A stretch of 64,000 nt of DNA from G963708325 sp963708325 (GCA_963708325.1 OY970203.1:1302001-1366000), one strand, 5' to 3'. Shown: positions 26,049 through 33,757, counted from the stretch's first letter. The notes: a model not told the origin generated them from the letters alone. Program-made: numbers and translations.

Positions 26049-26915
26049 CTATCCGCCCAGCACCTCGGCCATCCGCCGCGGGCTGACGCCGAGCTGCTCG
26101 GCGTCGGCGGTGCCCCGCGGCGTGGTCATCGGCACCTCCATCAGCTCCGCCTCCTCCCAGGTGGCGAAGGCGGTGTCGCCGACCAGCCGGCGCAGCCAGA
26201 TCAGCGCCAGGCGCACGAATCCAAGCGGCACGTGCACCACCGGCCGCTGCCTGCCCGCGGCCGCCGCAACGGCGCGCACGATCGCCTCGTGGCTGAGCGT
26301 CTCCGGACCGGCCAGCTCGAAGCGGCCGCCGCCGCGGTCGAGCGAGGCAACGACGCAGCGGGCGACGTCCTCCGCCCAGATCGGCTGGTAGGAGGCGGTC
26401 CCCTCGCCCGAGACGGGCAGCACCGGCAGCAGCGCCAGCCGGCGCAGGATCGTGATGAAACGGTCGTCGCGGTCGTAGACGATCGACGGCGCGAACACCG
26501 TCGTGTTCAGCGGCGAGGCCGCCACGGCCGCCTCGGCGAGCGCCTTGGCGCGGAAGAAGCGGGTGCGCTGGGAGGGAGTCGCGTTCAGCGCCGAGAAGAA
26601 GACGAAGCGCTCGATCCCGGTCCGCTCGGCGGCGCGCAGGATCCGCGCCGTCGCCAACCCGTTCAGCTCCTCGACCGTACCGCCGGGCTGGTCGCGGATC
26701 GTCGCCGCAAGATGGACCACGGTGTCCACTCCGCGCAGCGCATGCCGCATCCCGTGCGGGTCGCCGAGGTCGCCGAGCACGATCTGCACGCTCACACGCT
26801 CCGCGCCGAGCCTGCGCGGGTCGCGCACAGCGACCCGCACCCGGTCGCCGCGCTCGAGCAGCAGGGGAAGGAGCGCCCTGCCGACTGTCCCGGTCGCACC
26901 GGTGAGAAGGATCAC
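26049..26915 (-). CDS. NAD(P)-binding atypical SDR (NmrA/NDUFA9-like)
   Basis: 288 residues. Rossmann fold: LLTGATGTVGRALLPLLL at the N-terminus is the GxxGxxG dinucleotide motif of extended/atypical SDRs, with an Arg-rich second strand (VAVRDPRRL) favouring NADP, and VVHLAAT. The FFSALNA segment replaces the classical YxxxK centre, so it may be a regulatory or quinone-related atypical SDR, as in the complex I NDUFA9-like group. Starts at the GTG 26915 with a -10-like TAGGTT six bases upstream. Confidence 0.82.
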   Translation of the reverse strand: MILLTGATGTVGRALLPLLLERGDRVRVAVRDPRRLGAERVSVQIVLGDLGDPHGMRHALRGVDTVVHLAATIRDQPGGTVEELNGLATARILRAAERTGIERFVFFSALNATPSQRTRFFRAKALAEAAVAASPLNTTVFAPSIVYDRDDRFITILRRLALLPVLPVSGEGTASYQPIWAEDVARCVVASLDRGGGRFELAGPETLSHEAIVRAVAAAAGRQRPVVHVPLGFVRLALIWLRRLVGDTAFATWEEAELMEVPMTTPRGTADAEQLGVSPRRMAEVLGG

Positions 26916-26921
26916 GCGCTG

Positions 26922-26927
26922 AACCTA
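26922..26927 (-). promoter_or_regulatory. -10 box TAGGTT, 6 nt before the SDR gene
   Basis: TAGGTT (overlapping TATAGG) with six bases to the GTG at 26915. Confidence 0.45.
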
Positions 26928-26943
26928 TACCCGCGTTCGGGCT

Positions 26944-28374
26944 TCAGCTGCCGAGGATGCGAGCGATCCCGAAGTCGCTGGTGGCGGGAAACGCCTGGCC
27001 CGCGACAACCACACGGTTCTGGGAGTCGATCGCGACCCCGTTCGCCTGGTCGATGGCCGTTCCGTCGTCGAAGTTCAACAGCAGCTTGCCGTCGTCGGAG
27101 AACGCCGGGTCCAGCGTGCCCGCCGCGTCCAGACGTGCAATCGCGAAGTCGTCGTTGGTGCTGGCGCTCGGGTCGACATCCGAGTAGCCGGCGGCGACGA
27201 TCCTGCCCTGCGAGTCGACGGCCACGCCGCGGATCTCCTCCGCGTCCGAGCCTCCGGCAAACAGGTTCCCCTCCTTCTTTCCGTCGTCGGAGAACGAGGC
27301 GTCGAGGCCGCCGCCCGTGGTGAACCGAGCGAGCGCGAAGTCAAAGTCGGTGCCGATGCTCGTGTCCTGATCCGAAAAGCCGGCGGCGACCACCCGATTC
27401 TGGGAGTCGATCGCGACGGCCTTCGCGACGTCGTTGTTGTCGCCGGTGATGAAGTTCTGCACGCGCTTGCCGTCGCTGGAGAACGACGTGTCGAGCGCGC
27501 CGCTCGTCGTGTAGCGGGCGATCGCGAAGTCCTCGTTCACGCCCAGCGGGCTGACGACGGGATCCTGATCCGATAACCCGGCGGCGACGATCCTGCCCTG
27601 CGAGTCGATCGCCAGCGCGTTCGCCCTGTCCGCGTTGTCACCCGAGACGAAGTTCTGCAGGCGCTTGCCGTCGGACGAAAATGACGTGTCGAGAGCGCCG
27701 CTCGCCGTGTAGCGGGCGATCGCGAAGTCCTGGCCCAGACCGGCGTCGCTCTGGTCCGAGGCCCCCGCCACCACCACCCGGTTGCCGGCGTCCACAGAGA
27801 CGGCGCTCGCCGTGTCCGAACTCGGAGCTGCAGCGAAGTTCTGCACCCGCTTGCCGTCGGAGGAGAAGGATGTGTCGAGGGCACCGCTGGTCGTGTAGCG
27901 GGCGATCGCGAAGTCGTTGTTGACCGCGTTGGTCGTGTCCTGGTCGGAGGTCCCCGCGACAACGATCCGATCCTGCGAGTCGACCGCCACCGCGGTCGCC
28001 TGGTCCGACTCGAAGGCGTTGCCGAAGCTCTGCAGCCGCTTGCCGTCTCCGGAGAACGAGGTGTCCAGCGACCCATCGGTATTGAAACGGGCGACCGCGA
28101 AGTCGTAGTTCAGCGACCCGCCGGGCTGGAACGACCAGCCCGCGACGACGACCCTGTTGTGGGAGTCGACCGCGACAGCGTTTCCCAGGTCCCCGGTCGC
28201 GCCGAAGTTCTGCACCCGCTTTCCGTCCGACGAGAACGACGTGTCGAGGTCGCCGGCGTTCGCCGCGGCGACCGCGACGCACACGCCCAGCACGAGCCCT
28301 GCCGCGACGAGACCCAGCCTGGCACTGCGGGTTGTGTCGATCGGGCGGAGCCCTCCTCTCCGCTTAGAAGCCAT
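26944..28374 (-). CDS. Secreted delta-60 repeat protein
   Basis: 476 residues. A basic N-terminus plus hydrophobic stretch (about 19-40) ending AAANAGD looks like a signal peptide. The rest is seven delta-60-type repeats of about 56-62 residues, each with LDTSFSSDGKRV-like, AVAVDSQNRIVVAG-like and DFAIARY-like segments, probably beta-propeller blades. The last two repeats differ most (LDASFSDDGK, LDPAFSDDGK). The repeats also show as near-identical DNA stretches, a sign of recent duplication. No enzyme motif; likely a cell-surface or secreted binding protein. Confidence 0.88.
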   Translation of the reverse strand: MASKRRGGLRPIDTTRSARLGLVAAGLVLGVCVAVAAANAGDLDTSFSSDGKRVQNFGATGDLGNAVAVDSHNRVVVAGWSFQPGGSLNYDFAVARFNTDGSLDTSFSGDGKRLQSFGNAFESDQATAVAVDSQDRIVVAGTSDQDTTNAVNNDFAIARYTTSGALDTSFSSDGKRVQNFAAAPSSDTASAVSVDAGNRVVVAGASDQSDAGLGQDFAIARYTASGALDTSFSSDGKRLQNFVSGDNADRANALAIDSQGRIVAAGLSDQDPVVSPLGVNEDFAIARYTTSGALDTSFSSDGKRVQNFITGDNNDVAKAVAIDSQNRVVAAGFSDQDTSIGTDFDFALARFTTGGGLDASFSDDGKKEGNLFAGGSDAEEIRGVAVDSQGRIVAAGYSDVDPSASTNDDFAIARLDAAGTLDPAFSDDGKLLLNFDDGTAIDQANGVAIDSQNRVVVAGQAFPATSDFGIARILGS

Positions 28375-28383
28375 CCTCGGCCA

Positions 28384-28389
28384 ACCCTA
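28384..28389 (-). promoter_or_regulatory. -10 box TAGGGT, 9 nt before the delta-60 gene
   Basis: TAGGGT with nine bases to the ATG at 28374; spacing is at the long end for a leaderless message. Confidence 0.35.
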
Positions 28390-28532
28390 GGCGTGCGACG
28401 CGAACCGTGTCAACCGCCCCGCGGGAGCGGTTCGTCAGCGGCCGGGCTCGCCTAGAATACGCCGCTCCGCCTGGCCGGCCCCGAGGGAGGCAGGCGGCTG
28501 AGTACGACCCCGAGATAGGAAGGACGCCGCGC

Positions 28533-28793
28533 GTGACATACGTCATCACGGAGCCCTGCATCGGCACCAAGGACAACTCCTGTGTCGAGGTGTGCCCGGT
28601 CGATTGCATCCATCCCACCCCGGACGAGCCGGACTACGAGGCGCAGGAGATGCTCTACATCGACCCCGACGAGTGCATCGACTGCGATGCCTGCGTCGAG
28701 GCCTGCCCGGTCGACGCGTGCTTCGCCGAGGACCAGCTCCCCGACGAGTACACGAAGTACGTCGAGGTCAACGCCAACTACTACAAGCCCTAA
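28533..28793 (+). CDS. fdxA: 7Fe ferredoxin (Thermus type)
   Basis: 86 residues from the GTG at 28533, preceded by GGAAGGA. Cysteine pattern: CIGTKDNSCVEVCPVDC for a 3Fe-4S site and CIDCDACVEACP for a 4Fe-4S site; the first matches the Thermus thermophilus 7Fe ferredoxin (CIGVKDQSCVEVCPVEC), including the loss of the middle cysteine. A low-potential one-electron carrier in the cytoplasm. A TAGAAT box (28453-28458) about 75 bp upstream may be its -10. Confidence 0.92.
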   Translation: MTYVITEPCIGTKDNSCVEVCPVDCIHPTPDEPDYEAQEMLYIDPDECIDCDACVEACPVDACFAEDQLPDEYTKYVEVNANYYKP

Positions 28794-28850
28794 CGCGCAG
28801 CCAAGCCCTGCAGCGGGGCCGGGCGGCGACCGGTTCCGACTCGATCCGAG

Positions 28851-29261
28851 TCAGGGATCCCGGAGAAGCTCGCCGAGCAGGGCCCGAACCCTCTCGCCGA
28901 TCTGATCGCGAATCCGGCGGACCGTCTCCAGGTCCTTGCCGGCCGGGTCCTCGAGCTCCCAGTCCTGGTAGCGCTTGCCCGGATAAACCGGGCAGGCGTC
29001 GCCGCAACCCATCGTGATCACGGCGTCGGCCTCCCCGACGGCGTCGTCAGTCAGCGGCTTCGGAAACTCGTGGGAGAGGTCGACTCCGACCTCGGCCATC
29101 GCCTCGACCACGACGGGGTTGATCCGGTCGGCCGGCTCGCTGCCGGCGGTGCGCACGCGGACAAGGTCCCCCGCTAGCTGACCGAGCAGCCCGGCGGCCA
29201 TCTGGCTGCGGCCGGCGTTGTGGACGCAGACGAACAGGACCTCGCGCACCTGCTGGGTCAT
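28851..29261 (-). CDS. arsC: Arsenate reductase / low-molecular-weight phosphatase family
   Basis: 136 residues. The CX5R phosphate loop is FVCVHNAGRSQMA (about 10-22); the later CGDACPVYPGKRYQDWELEDP supplies the additional thiols and catalytic DP that set thioredoxin- or mycothiol-coupled ArsC enzymes apart from plain tyrosine phosphatases. It reduces arsenate to arsenite. No arsenite pump or ArsR is next to it. A -10-like TAGCCT lies six bases before the ATG, so it is probably expressed alone. Confidence 0.88.
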   Translation of the reverse strand: MTQQVREVLFVCVHNAGRSQMAAGLLGQLAGDLVRVRTAGSEPADRINPVVVEAMAEVGVDLSHEFPKPLTDDAVGEADAVITMGCGDACPVYPGKRYQDWELEDPAGKDLETVRRIRDQIGERVRALLGELLRDP

Positions 29262-29267
29262 CCTGGC

Positions 29268-29273
29268 AGGCTA
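29268..29273 (-). promoter_or_regulatory. -10 box TAGCCT, 6 nt before arsC
   Basis: TAGCCT in the 43-bp divergent spacer, with six bases to the ATG at 29261. Confidence 0.45.
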
Positions 29274-29304
29274 TTGACATGAGCCGGGCGGGCGTCGCCC
29301 GCGG

Positions 29305-29619
29305 ATGGTTGCCGAGGAGCGGATCTCCACCCAGTTCTGCGGCCTCGTGCTCGCCCAGGACGAGGAAGAAGGCAGCTATCTCTCGAGCCAGCTGGTCGAC
29401 GAGGTGCGCCACATGCAGTTCTACAAGCGCTTCCAGGACGAGGTGATCCGGGCCCGCCTGCTCACCCTGCTGCCGGCGGTGGCCGAGGCGGTGTCGCCCC
29501 CCAGCGAGGGGGCCTTCGACGCGCTCGGTGTCGACGACGGCGCCCTCGCGGCATTCGGCATGGACACGCTGACGCGGCGGCTGGCGATCATCGGCGTGCC
29601 GCTCGACGCCGGCGGCTGA
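29305..29619 (+). pseudogene. Remnant of a ferritin-like (R2-type diiron) protein
   Basis: 104 residues resembling one helix-pair of a ribonucleotide-reductase-R2-like diiron protein: AEERISTQF offers one Glu ligand and VDEVRHMQFYKRFQDEV the ExxH pair. Intact family members are about 300 residues and need two such halves. Here the frame is closed upstream by a TGA at 29275-29277 and the protein begins abruptly at the first conserved helix, so the gene looks 5'-truncated. A functional short ferritin-like protein cannot be excluded. It lies between divergent arsC and convergent mrp. Confidence 0.5.
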
Positions 29620-29643
29620 ATCGACCTCGCCGGCAGCCGGCGC

Positions 29644-30810
29644 CTACTGGATGACCGGAAGCTCCGCGCCCGTCGCCGGCGGCGCGGCGGCCGGCTGGGG
29701 CGCGGCCGCGGGCGGCGCCTGCATCACGGGCAGCTCCTGCGGCGTGGCGGCGAGGATGCCTCGGGCGGCGTCGCGGATCGCCTGCGATGCGGGGGCGTCG
29801 GGCCGCTCCAGCACCAGCGGCGTGCCGACGTCGGCGTGCTCGCGCAGCTCCTCCGACAGCGGCACCTTGCCGAGCAGGGGCACGTCGAGCTCGTCGGCGA
29901 GCAGCTGGCCGCCGCCCTCGCCGAAGATCGCGATCCGCTCGCCCGAGGGAGCGGTGAAGCCGGACATGTTCTCGATCACGCCGAGCAGCTCCAGGTCCAC
30001 CTTCGCGGCCATCTCGGCCGCCCTCCGCGCCACGGTCTGGGCGGCGGGCTGCGGCGTGGTCACGATCACGAACTTCGCCTGCGGAAGCAGCTGCGCCAGG
30101 GTCATCGAGACGTCGCCCGTCCCCGGCGGGAGGTCGAGCAGCAGGAAGTCCAGCTCGCCCCAGTCGACGTCCTCGATGAACTGCTGGATCGCCTTGTGCA
30201 GCATCGGGCCGCGCCAGACGACGGCGGCGTCCCGCTCGAGGAAGAAGCCGATCGACATCACCTTGACGCCGGAGGGAGAGGCGACGGGCACGATCTTTCG
30301 CTCCGAGGAGACCTCCGGCTTGCGGTTGACACCCAGCATCCGCGGGATCGAGTAGCCGTAGACGTCGCAGTCGAGCGCAGCCGAGGCGCTGCCGTCGGCG
30401 AGCAGGGCGGCGGCGAGGTTGACGGTCATCGTCGACTTGCCGACGCCGCCCTTTCCCGAGGCCACGCAGATCACGTTCTTCACCTTCGCCAGGGCTCCCT
30501 CCGGGAGCCGGCCGCGGCCGAGCGCGTCGCGCAGCCCCGCCTTCTCCTCGTCGCTGAGGACGTCGAAGCCGACGCCGACGGAGGTGACGCCGTCGAGCTC
30601 GGAGAGCTGGCTCGCAACCGCCTGCTCGAAGTGGGACCGGATCGGGCAGCCGGGCGTGGTGAGGGAGACCACGACCTCGACGCGGCCCTCGTCGGAGACC
30701 TCGATCGAGCGCACCATGCCGAGGTCGACGATCGATCGCCGCAGCTCAGGGTCGATCACGGCTCGCAGCCGCTCGGTTATCTGCTCTCCGGTGGGTGGCA
30801 CGACCAACAT
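29644..30810 (-). CDS. mrp: Mrp/NBP35-family P-loop ATPase, Fe-S carrier-like
   Basis: 388 residues. An N-terminal MIP18/DUF59 domain (about 8-85, PELRRSIVDLGMV and TTPGCPIR), then a deviant Walker A CVASGKGGVGKST (about 113-125), DCDVYGYSIPRML and LLDLPPGTGDVSMT. Mrp/ApbC proteins load Fe-S clusters onto targets. The CxxC that normally follows ENMSxF is absent: here FTAPSGERIAIFG, so the dimer-bridging cluster site appears lost. The C-terminal 30 residues are Pro/Ala-rich with ELPVMQ/ELPVIQ repeated. AGGAGG lies 16 nt before the ATG inside a palindrome. Confidence 0.9.
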   Translation of the reverse strand: MLVVPPTGEQITERLRAVIDPELRRSIVDLGMVRSIEVSDEGRVEVVVSLTTPGCPIRSHFEQAVASQLSELDGVTSVGVGFDVLSDEEKAGLRDALGRGRLPEGALAKVKNVICVASGKGGVGKSTMTVNLAAALLADGSASAALDCDVYGYSIPRMLGVNRKPEVSSERKIVPVASPSGVKVMSIGFFLERDAAVVWRGPMLHKAIQQFIEDVDWGELDFLLLDLPPGTGDVSMTLAQLLPQAKFVIVTTPQPAAQTVARRAAEMAAKVDLELLGVIENMSGFTAPSGERIAIFGEGGGQLLADELDVPLLGKVPLSEELREHADVGTPLVLERPDAPASQAIRDAARGILAATPQELPVMQAPPAAAPQPAAAPPATGAELPVIQ

Positions 30811-30818
30811 TGTCGCAA

Positions 30819-30832
30819 AGGAGGTTCCTCCT
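30819..30832 (-). promoter_or_regulatory. mrp: Palindrome containing the mrp Shine-Dalgarno
   Basis: On the minus strand AGGAGGAACCTCCT: the ribosome-binding AGGAGG is followed at once by its own complement. A short hairpin could hide the site. The 16-nt gap to the ATG is long. Confidence 0.4.
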
Positions 30833-30833
30833 G

Positions 30834-30894
30834 ATCACGACCCCCACCGGCCAGACGCCTCACAGCCTTGCGTTCGACGCCAACCCACAATGAC
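30834..30894 (-). repeat. Intergenic repeat, copy A
   Basis: Read on the minus strand it runs GTCATT, TTGGCGTCGAACGC, GTGAGGCGTCTGGC, then GGTGGGGGTCGTGAT. The first three blocks match copy C (54205-54257) and the last two match copy B (36935-36967). It lies upstream of mrp. Confidence 0.6.
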
Positions 30895-30921
30895 CAACGG
30901 GCCCGCTGGGGGCCCGCTGGT
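30893..30921 (-). terminator. Hairpin terminator after the Arg-rich repeat gene
   Basis: ACCAACGGGCCC (30893-30904) and GGGCCCGCTGGT (30910-30921) pair in 11 of 12 positions around a 5-nt loop. Read from the minus-strand gene ending at 31018 it is followed by a moderately T-rich stretch (TTGGTCATTGT-like) rather than a clean T tract. The remaining spacer 30922-31017 shows nothing else. Confidence 0.5.
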
Positions 30922-31017
30922 CGAGGGAGGAGAGGTTGCTTCTTCTGCCCGCGAGATATGTGGTGCGGGCAGATCCCTCCGGGCGGCCGCCTCTCCGCGG
31001 CGGCCCGGGCTAAGCGG

Positions 31018-31596
31018 TTAGGAGAGCGTCGAGATCTGCTCGCTCACCTGGCCGACGAGGGCCTGGGCCCGCTCGGCCTGGGTCTCGACGACCTCCTCCA
31101 CGCCGGCCTGGAAGCGCTCCGCGCTTCGCTCGACCTTGCGCAGCTGCCGCTCCGCCTTGCGGCGGTTGCGCCGCAGCGTGGTCTCCGCCTTGCGGCGGTT
31201 CTGGCGCACGGTGACCTCCGCCTTGCGGCGGTTGCGTCGAACCTCGCGCTCGACGCGCCGCACCTGACGCTCGATCTGGCTGCGGGTCCGCCGGGCGCGC
31301 GTGGTCGCCTTGCGGCGGGCGCCGGCGCCGCGCCGCTCGGCGCGACTGAATGAACGGGTGACCTGGCTGCGGTAGCTGCGAAGCTCGCGCTCCGCCGTGG
31401 TGCGGCTGGTCCAGGGCTCCAGCACCTCGGTGACGCGGTCGACGGCACGCAGGGCGACGCCGACGGGAAGGTCGACGACTCGCTCGGCGGCCTGGAGGGC
31501 CGGGTTCTTTCGCTGCGCCTGGGTGGCGCGGGTGCGGGTCTGGGTGGTCCGGCGAGGCGGCGTGCGCCGCGTCGTGGACCGCTGGGTGGTGGCCAT
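31018..31596 (-). CDS. Arg-rich coiled-coil protein with 11-residue repeats
   Basis: 192 residues from the ATG at 31596. The N-terminal 35 residues are a Thr/Arg-rich tail; a neutral middle (AAERVVDLPVGVALRAVDRV) resembles phasin-like or histone-like helices; then come tandem 11-residue repeats of the form RRNRRKAExT(V/L) at about residues 115-150, predicted hendecad coiled coil, and an acidic end. Very basic overall. It might bind DNA, RNA or polyanions such as polyphosphate; no enzyme motif is present and no family is recognised with confidence. It has its own strong promoter and an operator-like palindrome. Confidence 0.75.
   Translation of the reverse strand: MATTQRSTTRRTPPRRTTQTRTRATQAQRKNPALQAAERVVDLPVGVALRAVDRVTEVLEPWTSRTTAERELRSYRSQVTRSFSRAERRGAGARRKATTRARRTRSQIERQVRRVEREVRRNRRKAEVTVRQNRRKAETTLRRNRRKAERQLRKVERSAERFQAGVEEVVETQAERAQALVGQVSEQISTLS
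31151..31249 (-). repeat. Three tandem 33-bp coding repeats
   Basis: Units begin at 31151, 31184 and 31217, each starting TCCGCCTTGCGGCGGTT. They encode the 11-residue repeats of the Arg-rich protein and contain a small internal palindrome (CCGCCTTGCGG). Confidence 0.85.
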
Positions 31597-31633
31597 CTTG
31601 TTGAAACCCCCTCGGTTTCGTCTCGTGACTTTC

Positions 31634-31654
31634 AGAACTAATCTACTTAGTTCT
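31634..31654. promoter_or_regulatory. Operator-like palindrome AGAACTAA-N5-TTAGTTCT
   Basis: Perfect 8-bp inverted repeat, AT-rich in a GC-rich genome, located about 7-27 bp downstream of the predicted start of the Arg-rich gene. The shape suits a dimeric repressor (MarR/TetR size); the binding protein is unknown. Confidence 0.65.
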
Positions 31655-31667
31655 AAGCTTGTTCGGA

Positions 31668-31695
31668 AGCATACCACCGAACACACGTTTGTAAA
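31668..31695 (-). promoter_or_regulatory. Sigma70-type promoter TTTACA-N16-TATGCT
   Basis: -35 TTTACA (31695-31690) and -10 TATGCT (31673-31668). One of the two clearest two-box promoters in the window, giving a 5' leader of about 65 nt with the palindrome inside it. Confidence 0.65.
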
Positions 31696-31742
31696 CCGGG
31701 CGGCGACGGCGGTTACACGCGAGCGGCGGCCGTGCCCGCGGG

Positions 31743-32840
31743 TCAGGCGGCGGCCGGTGCCCGGCGGGCGCCGCCGACGCCGATGCGGGACATCCAGCGC
31801 CCCGGGCTCTGCAGCTCCGACGGGCGGGGCAGCGAGACGGGGCGCTCCCAGACCCGGTTCAGCCCGGCGACGCCCGCCCGCTGGGCGACGGTGTCGCAGA
31901 AGCGCTTGCCGAGCCGGTACTGGCGCAGCTTCACGTCGAGCCCGAGCAGGCGGGAGATCGCTGCATCGAGGACGCCGCCGCGATCGCGGTCGCGCTCCAT
32001 CAGGTCACGCAGCTCCGCGTAGGCGGGGTCCAGGCGCTCGCCGACCGCGTCCATGACGTGCTCGGAGTAGCCCTCGACGACGGCCATCGTCGCCTGCAGG
32101 CGACGCAGCTGTCGCAGCCGCCCGGGGCCCACCACGAGCTCCGCGACGTCACCCCTGCGCAGCGCCCGCGCCGCACGCTGGAGGCCGTCGGGGCTGAGCG
32201 CCGCCCGCGCCGCCCTGCCGAGGTCCTGCGGGCGGATTCCCAGGGTCGCTCCCTCGAGGATCCGCTCCACCAGGTCGCCGATGTGTTCGCGCAGCCAAGG
32301 CACAGCGGCGAACTGCACCGCGTGCGTGGCCTCGTGGAGCGCGATCCAGCGCAGCAGCAGCCCCCGCCGACCGCCCATCCGCCGCTGGGCCTCGGCGAGG
32401 TTCGGAGACACGAACAGAAGCCGAGGCTGTCGCCCCGGGCCGATCAGGGCGACGTCGTACTGGCCGAGCACGCGCTGCGACACGAACGCCGTCGCCAGCC
32501 CGACCTCGACGCCGGCCGCCGTCCCGGCGATCCTCCTGCTCGCACCCCCCAGCGGCCCGGGCAGCTCGATCGAGGACGAGAGGCCCTCCTCCATCTCGAC
32601 GGACATGCTCTGCAGCGAGTGGATGTTGGCCCGGATCCATTCCGGGCGGCTCACCGCCTCGGGCCGGGGCATCGGCTCCGCCGGGCGCAGGCCGGTGTAC
32701 TCGCAGACCAGCTCCACCGTCCCCGCGGAGTTCTCGTCGACGTCGGCCTGGCGCACGGACCGCTTGCCGCTGCCCTTCCCCGCCAGGCCGGTGGCGATGC
32801 GCTCGGCCAGGTCCCAGTCGACGACGCTGGCTGCGCTCAT
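31743..32840 (-). CDS. Zinc-metalloprotease-like protein, DUF2342/F420-associated
   Basis: 365 residues from the ATG at 32840. The HEXXH zinc motif appears as LHEATHAVQF (about 180-190), with EGYSEHVMD about 85 residues later providing a possible third ligand. This matches the DUF2342 family (putative hydrolase, often called coenzyme F420 biosynthesis-associated), found mainly in actinobacteria that use F420. It overlaps the phosphatase gene by four bases (ATGA), so the two are translationally coupled. Function not established for the family. Confidence 0.85.
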   Translation of the reverse strand: MSAASVVDWDLAERIATGLAGKGSGKRSVRQADVDENSAGTVELVCEYTGLRPAEPMPRPEAVSRPEWIRANIHSLQSMSVEMEEGLSSSIELPGPLGGASRRIAGTAAGVEVGLATAFVSQRVLGQYDVALIGPGRQPRLLFVSPNLAEAQRRMGGRRGLLLRWIALHEATHAVQFAAVPWLREHIGDLVERILEGATLGIRPQDLGRAARAALSPDGLQRAARALRRGDVAELVVGPGRLRQLRRLQATMAVVEGYSEHVMDAVGERLDPAYAELRDLMERDRDRGGVLDAAISRLLGLDVKLRQYRLGKRFCDTVAQRAGVAGLNRVWERPVSLPRPSELQSPGRWMSRIGVGGARRAPAAA

Positions 32841-33703
32841 GCGGCCCGCGCCTCGCCGAGCTGCCTCAGGCCCTCGGCGCTCGCCGCGGCGGCAAGCGCG
32901 TAGCGCGCCTCGAGGCCGAGATCGGCCTGGTCCAGCGCGGTTTCGTCGAAGGCGACGACGGCCCCGGCTTCGCGGGCAATCAGCTGGCCCGCCGCCGCGT
33001 CCACCGAACGGCACGGTCGCGCCGTCACCATTCCGTCAAACCGGCCGGCGGCCACGTAGGCGAGCGAGATCGCGATCGACCCCACCGCCCGAAATCGGTA
33101 CACGCGGCCCGCCAGGCGCTCCACGAGGGGGGCGATCCAGGTCGGCTCCGCCGACTCCAGCCCGACCACCTCCAGCCCCGGCTGCGCGTCGCTGTCGATC
33201 CGCAGGGGTCGACCGTCGAGGGCGGCGCCCGCGCCCCGTCGGGCGGCGAACTCCTCCCCCGCCCCGAAGTCGTAGACGTAGCCGAACTCGACGTCGGCCA
33301 TCGAGCGGCCGGACGCCACCGCCAGGCTGAGGCTGTGCGAGGGAATCGTGCGGCGGGCGTTCAGCGAGCCGTCGATCGGGTCGATCACGACGATCGGCCC
33401 CTCGCCCGGTTCGCCGAGCATCACCTCGCCGCGTTCCTCGGACACCGCGCGCAGCGAATGCCCGGCGGCGGCGAGCCGCTCCAGCTCGGCGAACACCGCG
33501 TCCTCGCAGAGGCGGTCGATCGCCAGGGCCCGATCGCCCCCCTCGCCCAGCCCCTCGTAGACGCTGCGCTCGGCGGTCCCGGGGTGGTCGGCGAAGATCG
33601 CCCGCTGGGCATCGACGACGCGCCGGCAGAGGCCGGCCCAATCGTGGGTGATGAGCGCGGATGCCGTCGCGAGATCGGTCCCGGGCGGTGACTCGGCTGC
33701 CAC
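32837..33703 (-). CDS. Inositol-monophosphatase-family phosphatase
   Basis: 288 residues. Family motifs: SEERGEV (metal-binding Glu pair, about 90), VVIDPIDGSLNARR (DPIDGS core, about 108-120) and a late VDAAAGQLIAREAGA in place of WDxAAG. This is a Mg-dependent, Li-sensitive fold acting on inositol phosphates, fructose bisphosphate, histidinol phosphate or PAP; in the archaeal-type subgroup it can hydrolyse both IMP and FBP. The GTG start has a -10-like TAGCAT six bases upstream. First gene of a two-gene operon with the DUF2342 protein. Confidence 0.85.
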   Translation of the reverse strand: MAAESPPGTDLATASALITHDWAGLCRRVVDAQRAIFADHPGTAERSVYEGLGEGGDRALAIDRLCEDAVFAELERLAAAGHSLRAVSEERGEVMLGEPGEGPIVVIDPIDGSLNARRTIPSHSLSLAVASGRSMADVEFGYVYDFGAGEEFAARRGAGAALDGRPLRIDSDAQPGLEVVGLESAEPTWIAPLVERLAGRVYRFRAVGSIAISLAYVAAGRFDGMVTARPCRSVDAAAGQLIAREAGAVVAFDETALDQADLGLEARYALAAAASAEGLRQLGEARAA

Positions 33704-33709
33704 CGGGTC

Positions 33710-33715
33710 ATGCTA
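33710..33715 (-). promoter_or_regulatory. -10 box TAGCAT, 6 nt before the phosphatase gene
   Basis: TAGCAT with six bases to the GTG at 33703; faces the helicase promoter across a 61-bp spacer. Confidence 0.45.
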
Positions 33716-33751
33716 CTGAGCGCCCCCACGCGGCCCGGCTGCCGCGACGGC

Positions 33752-33757
33752 TAAGTT
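33752..33757 (+). promoter_or_regulatory. -10 box TAAGTT, 7 nt before the helicase-nuclease gene
   Basis: TAAGTT with seven bases to the ATG at 33765. Confidence 0.45.

Noticed and set aside
26944..28374. Mobile or CRISPR-type repeats in the delta-60 gene.
   Set aside because: The repeats are coding, about 170-190 bp apart and translate to propeller-type blades.
31151..31249. CRISPR-like array (three regular repeats).
   Set aside because: The 33-bp units have no spacers, they keep the reading frame of a coiled-coil repeat protein, and no cas gene is present.
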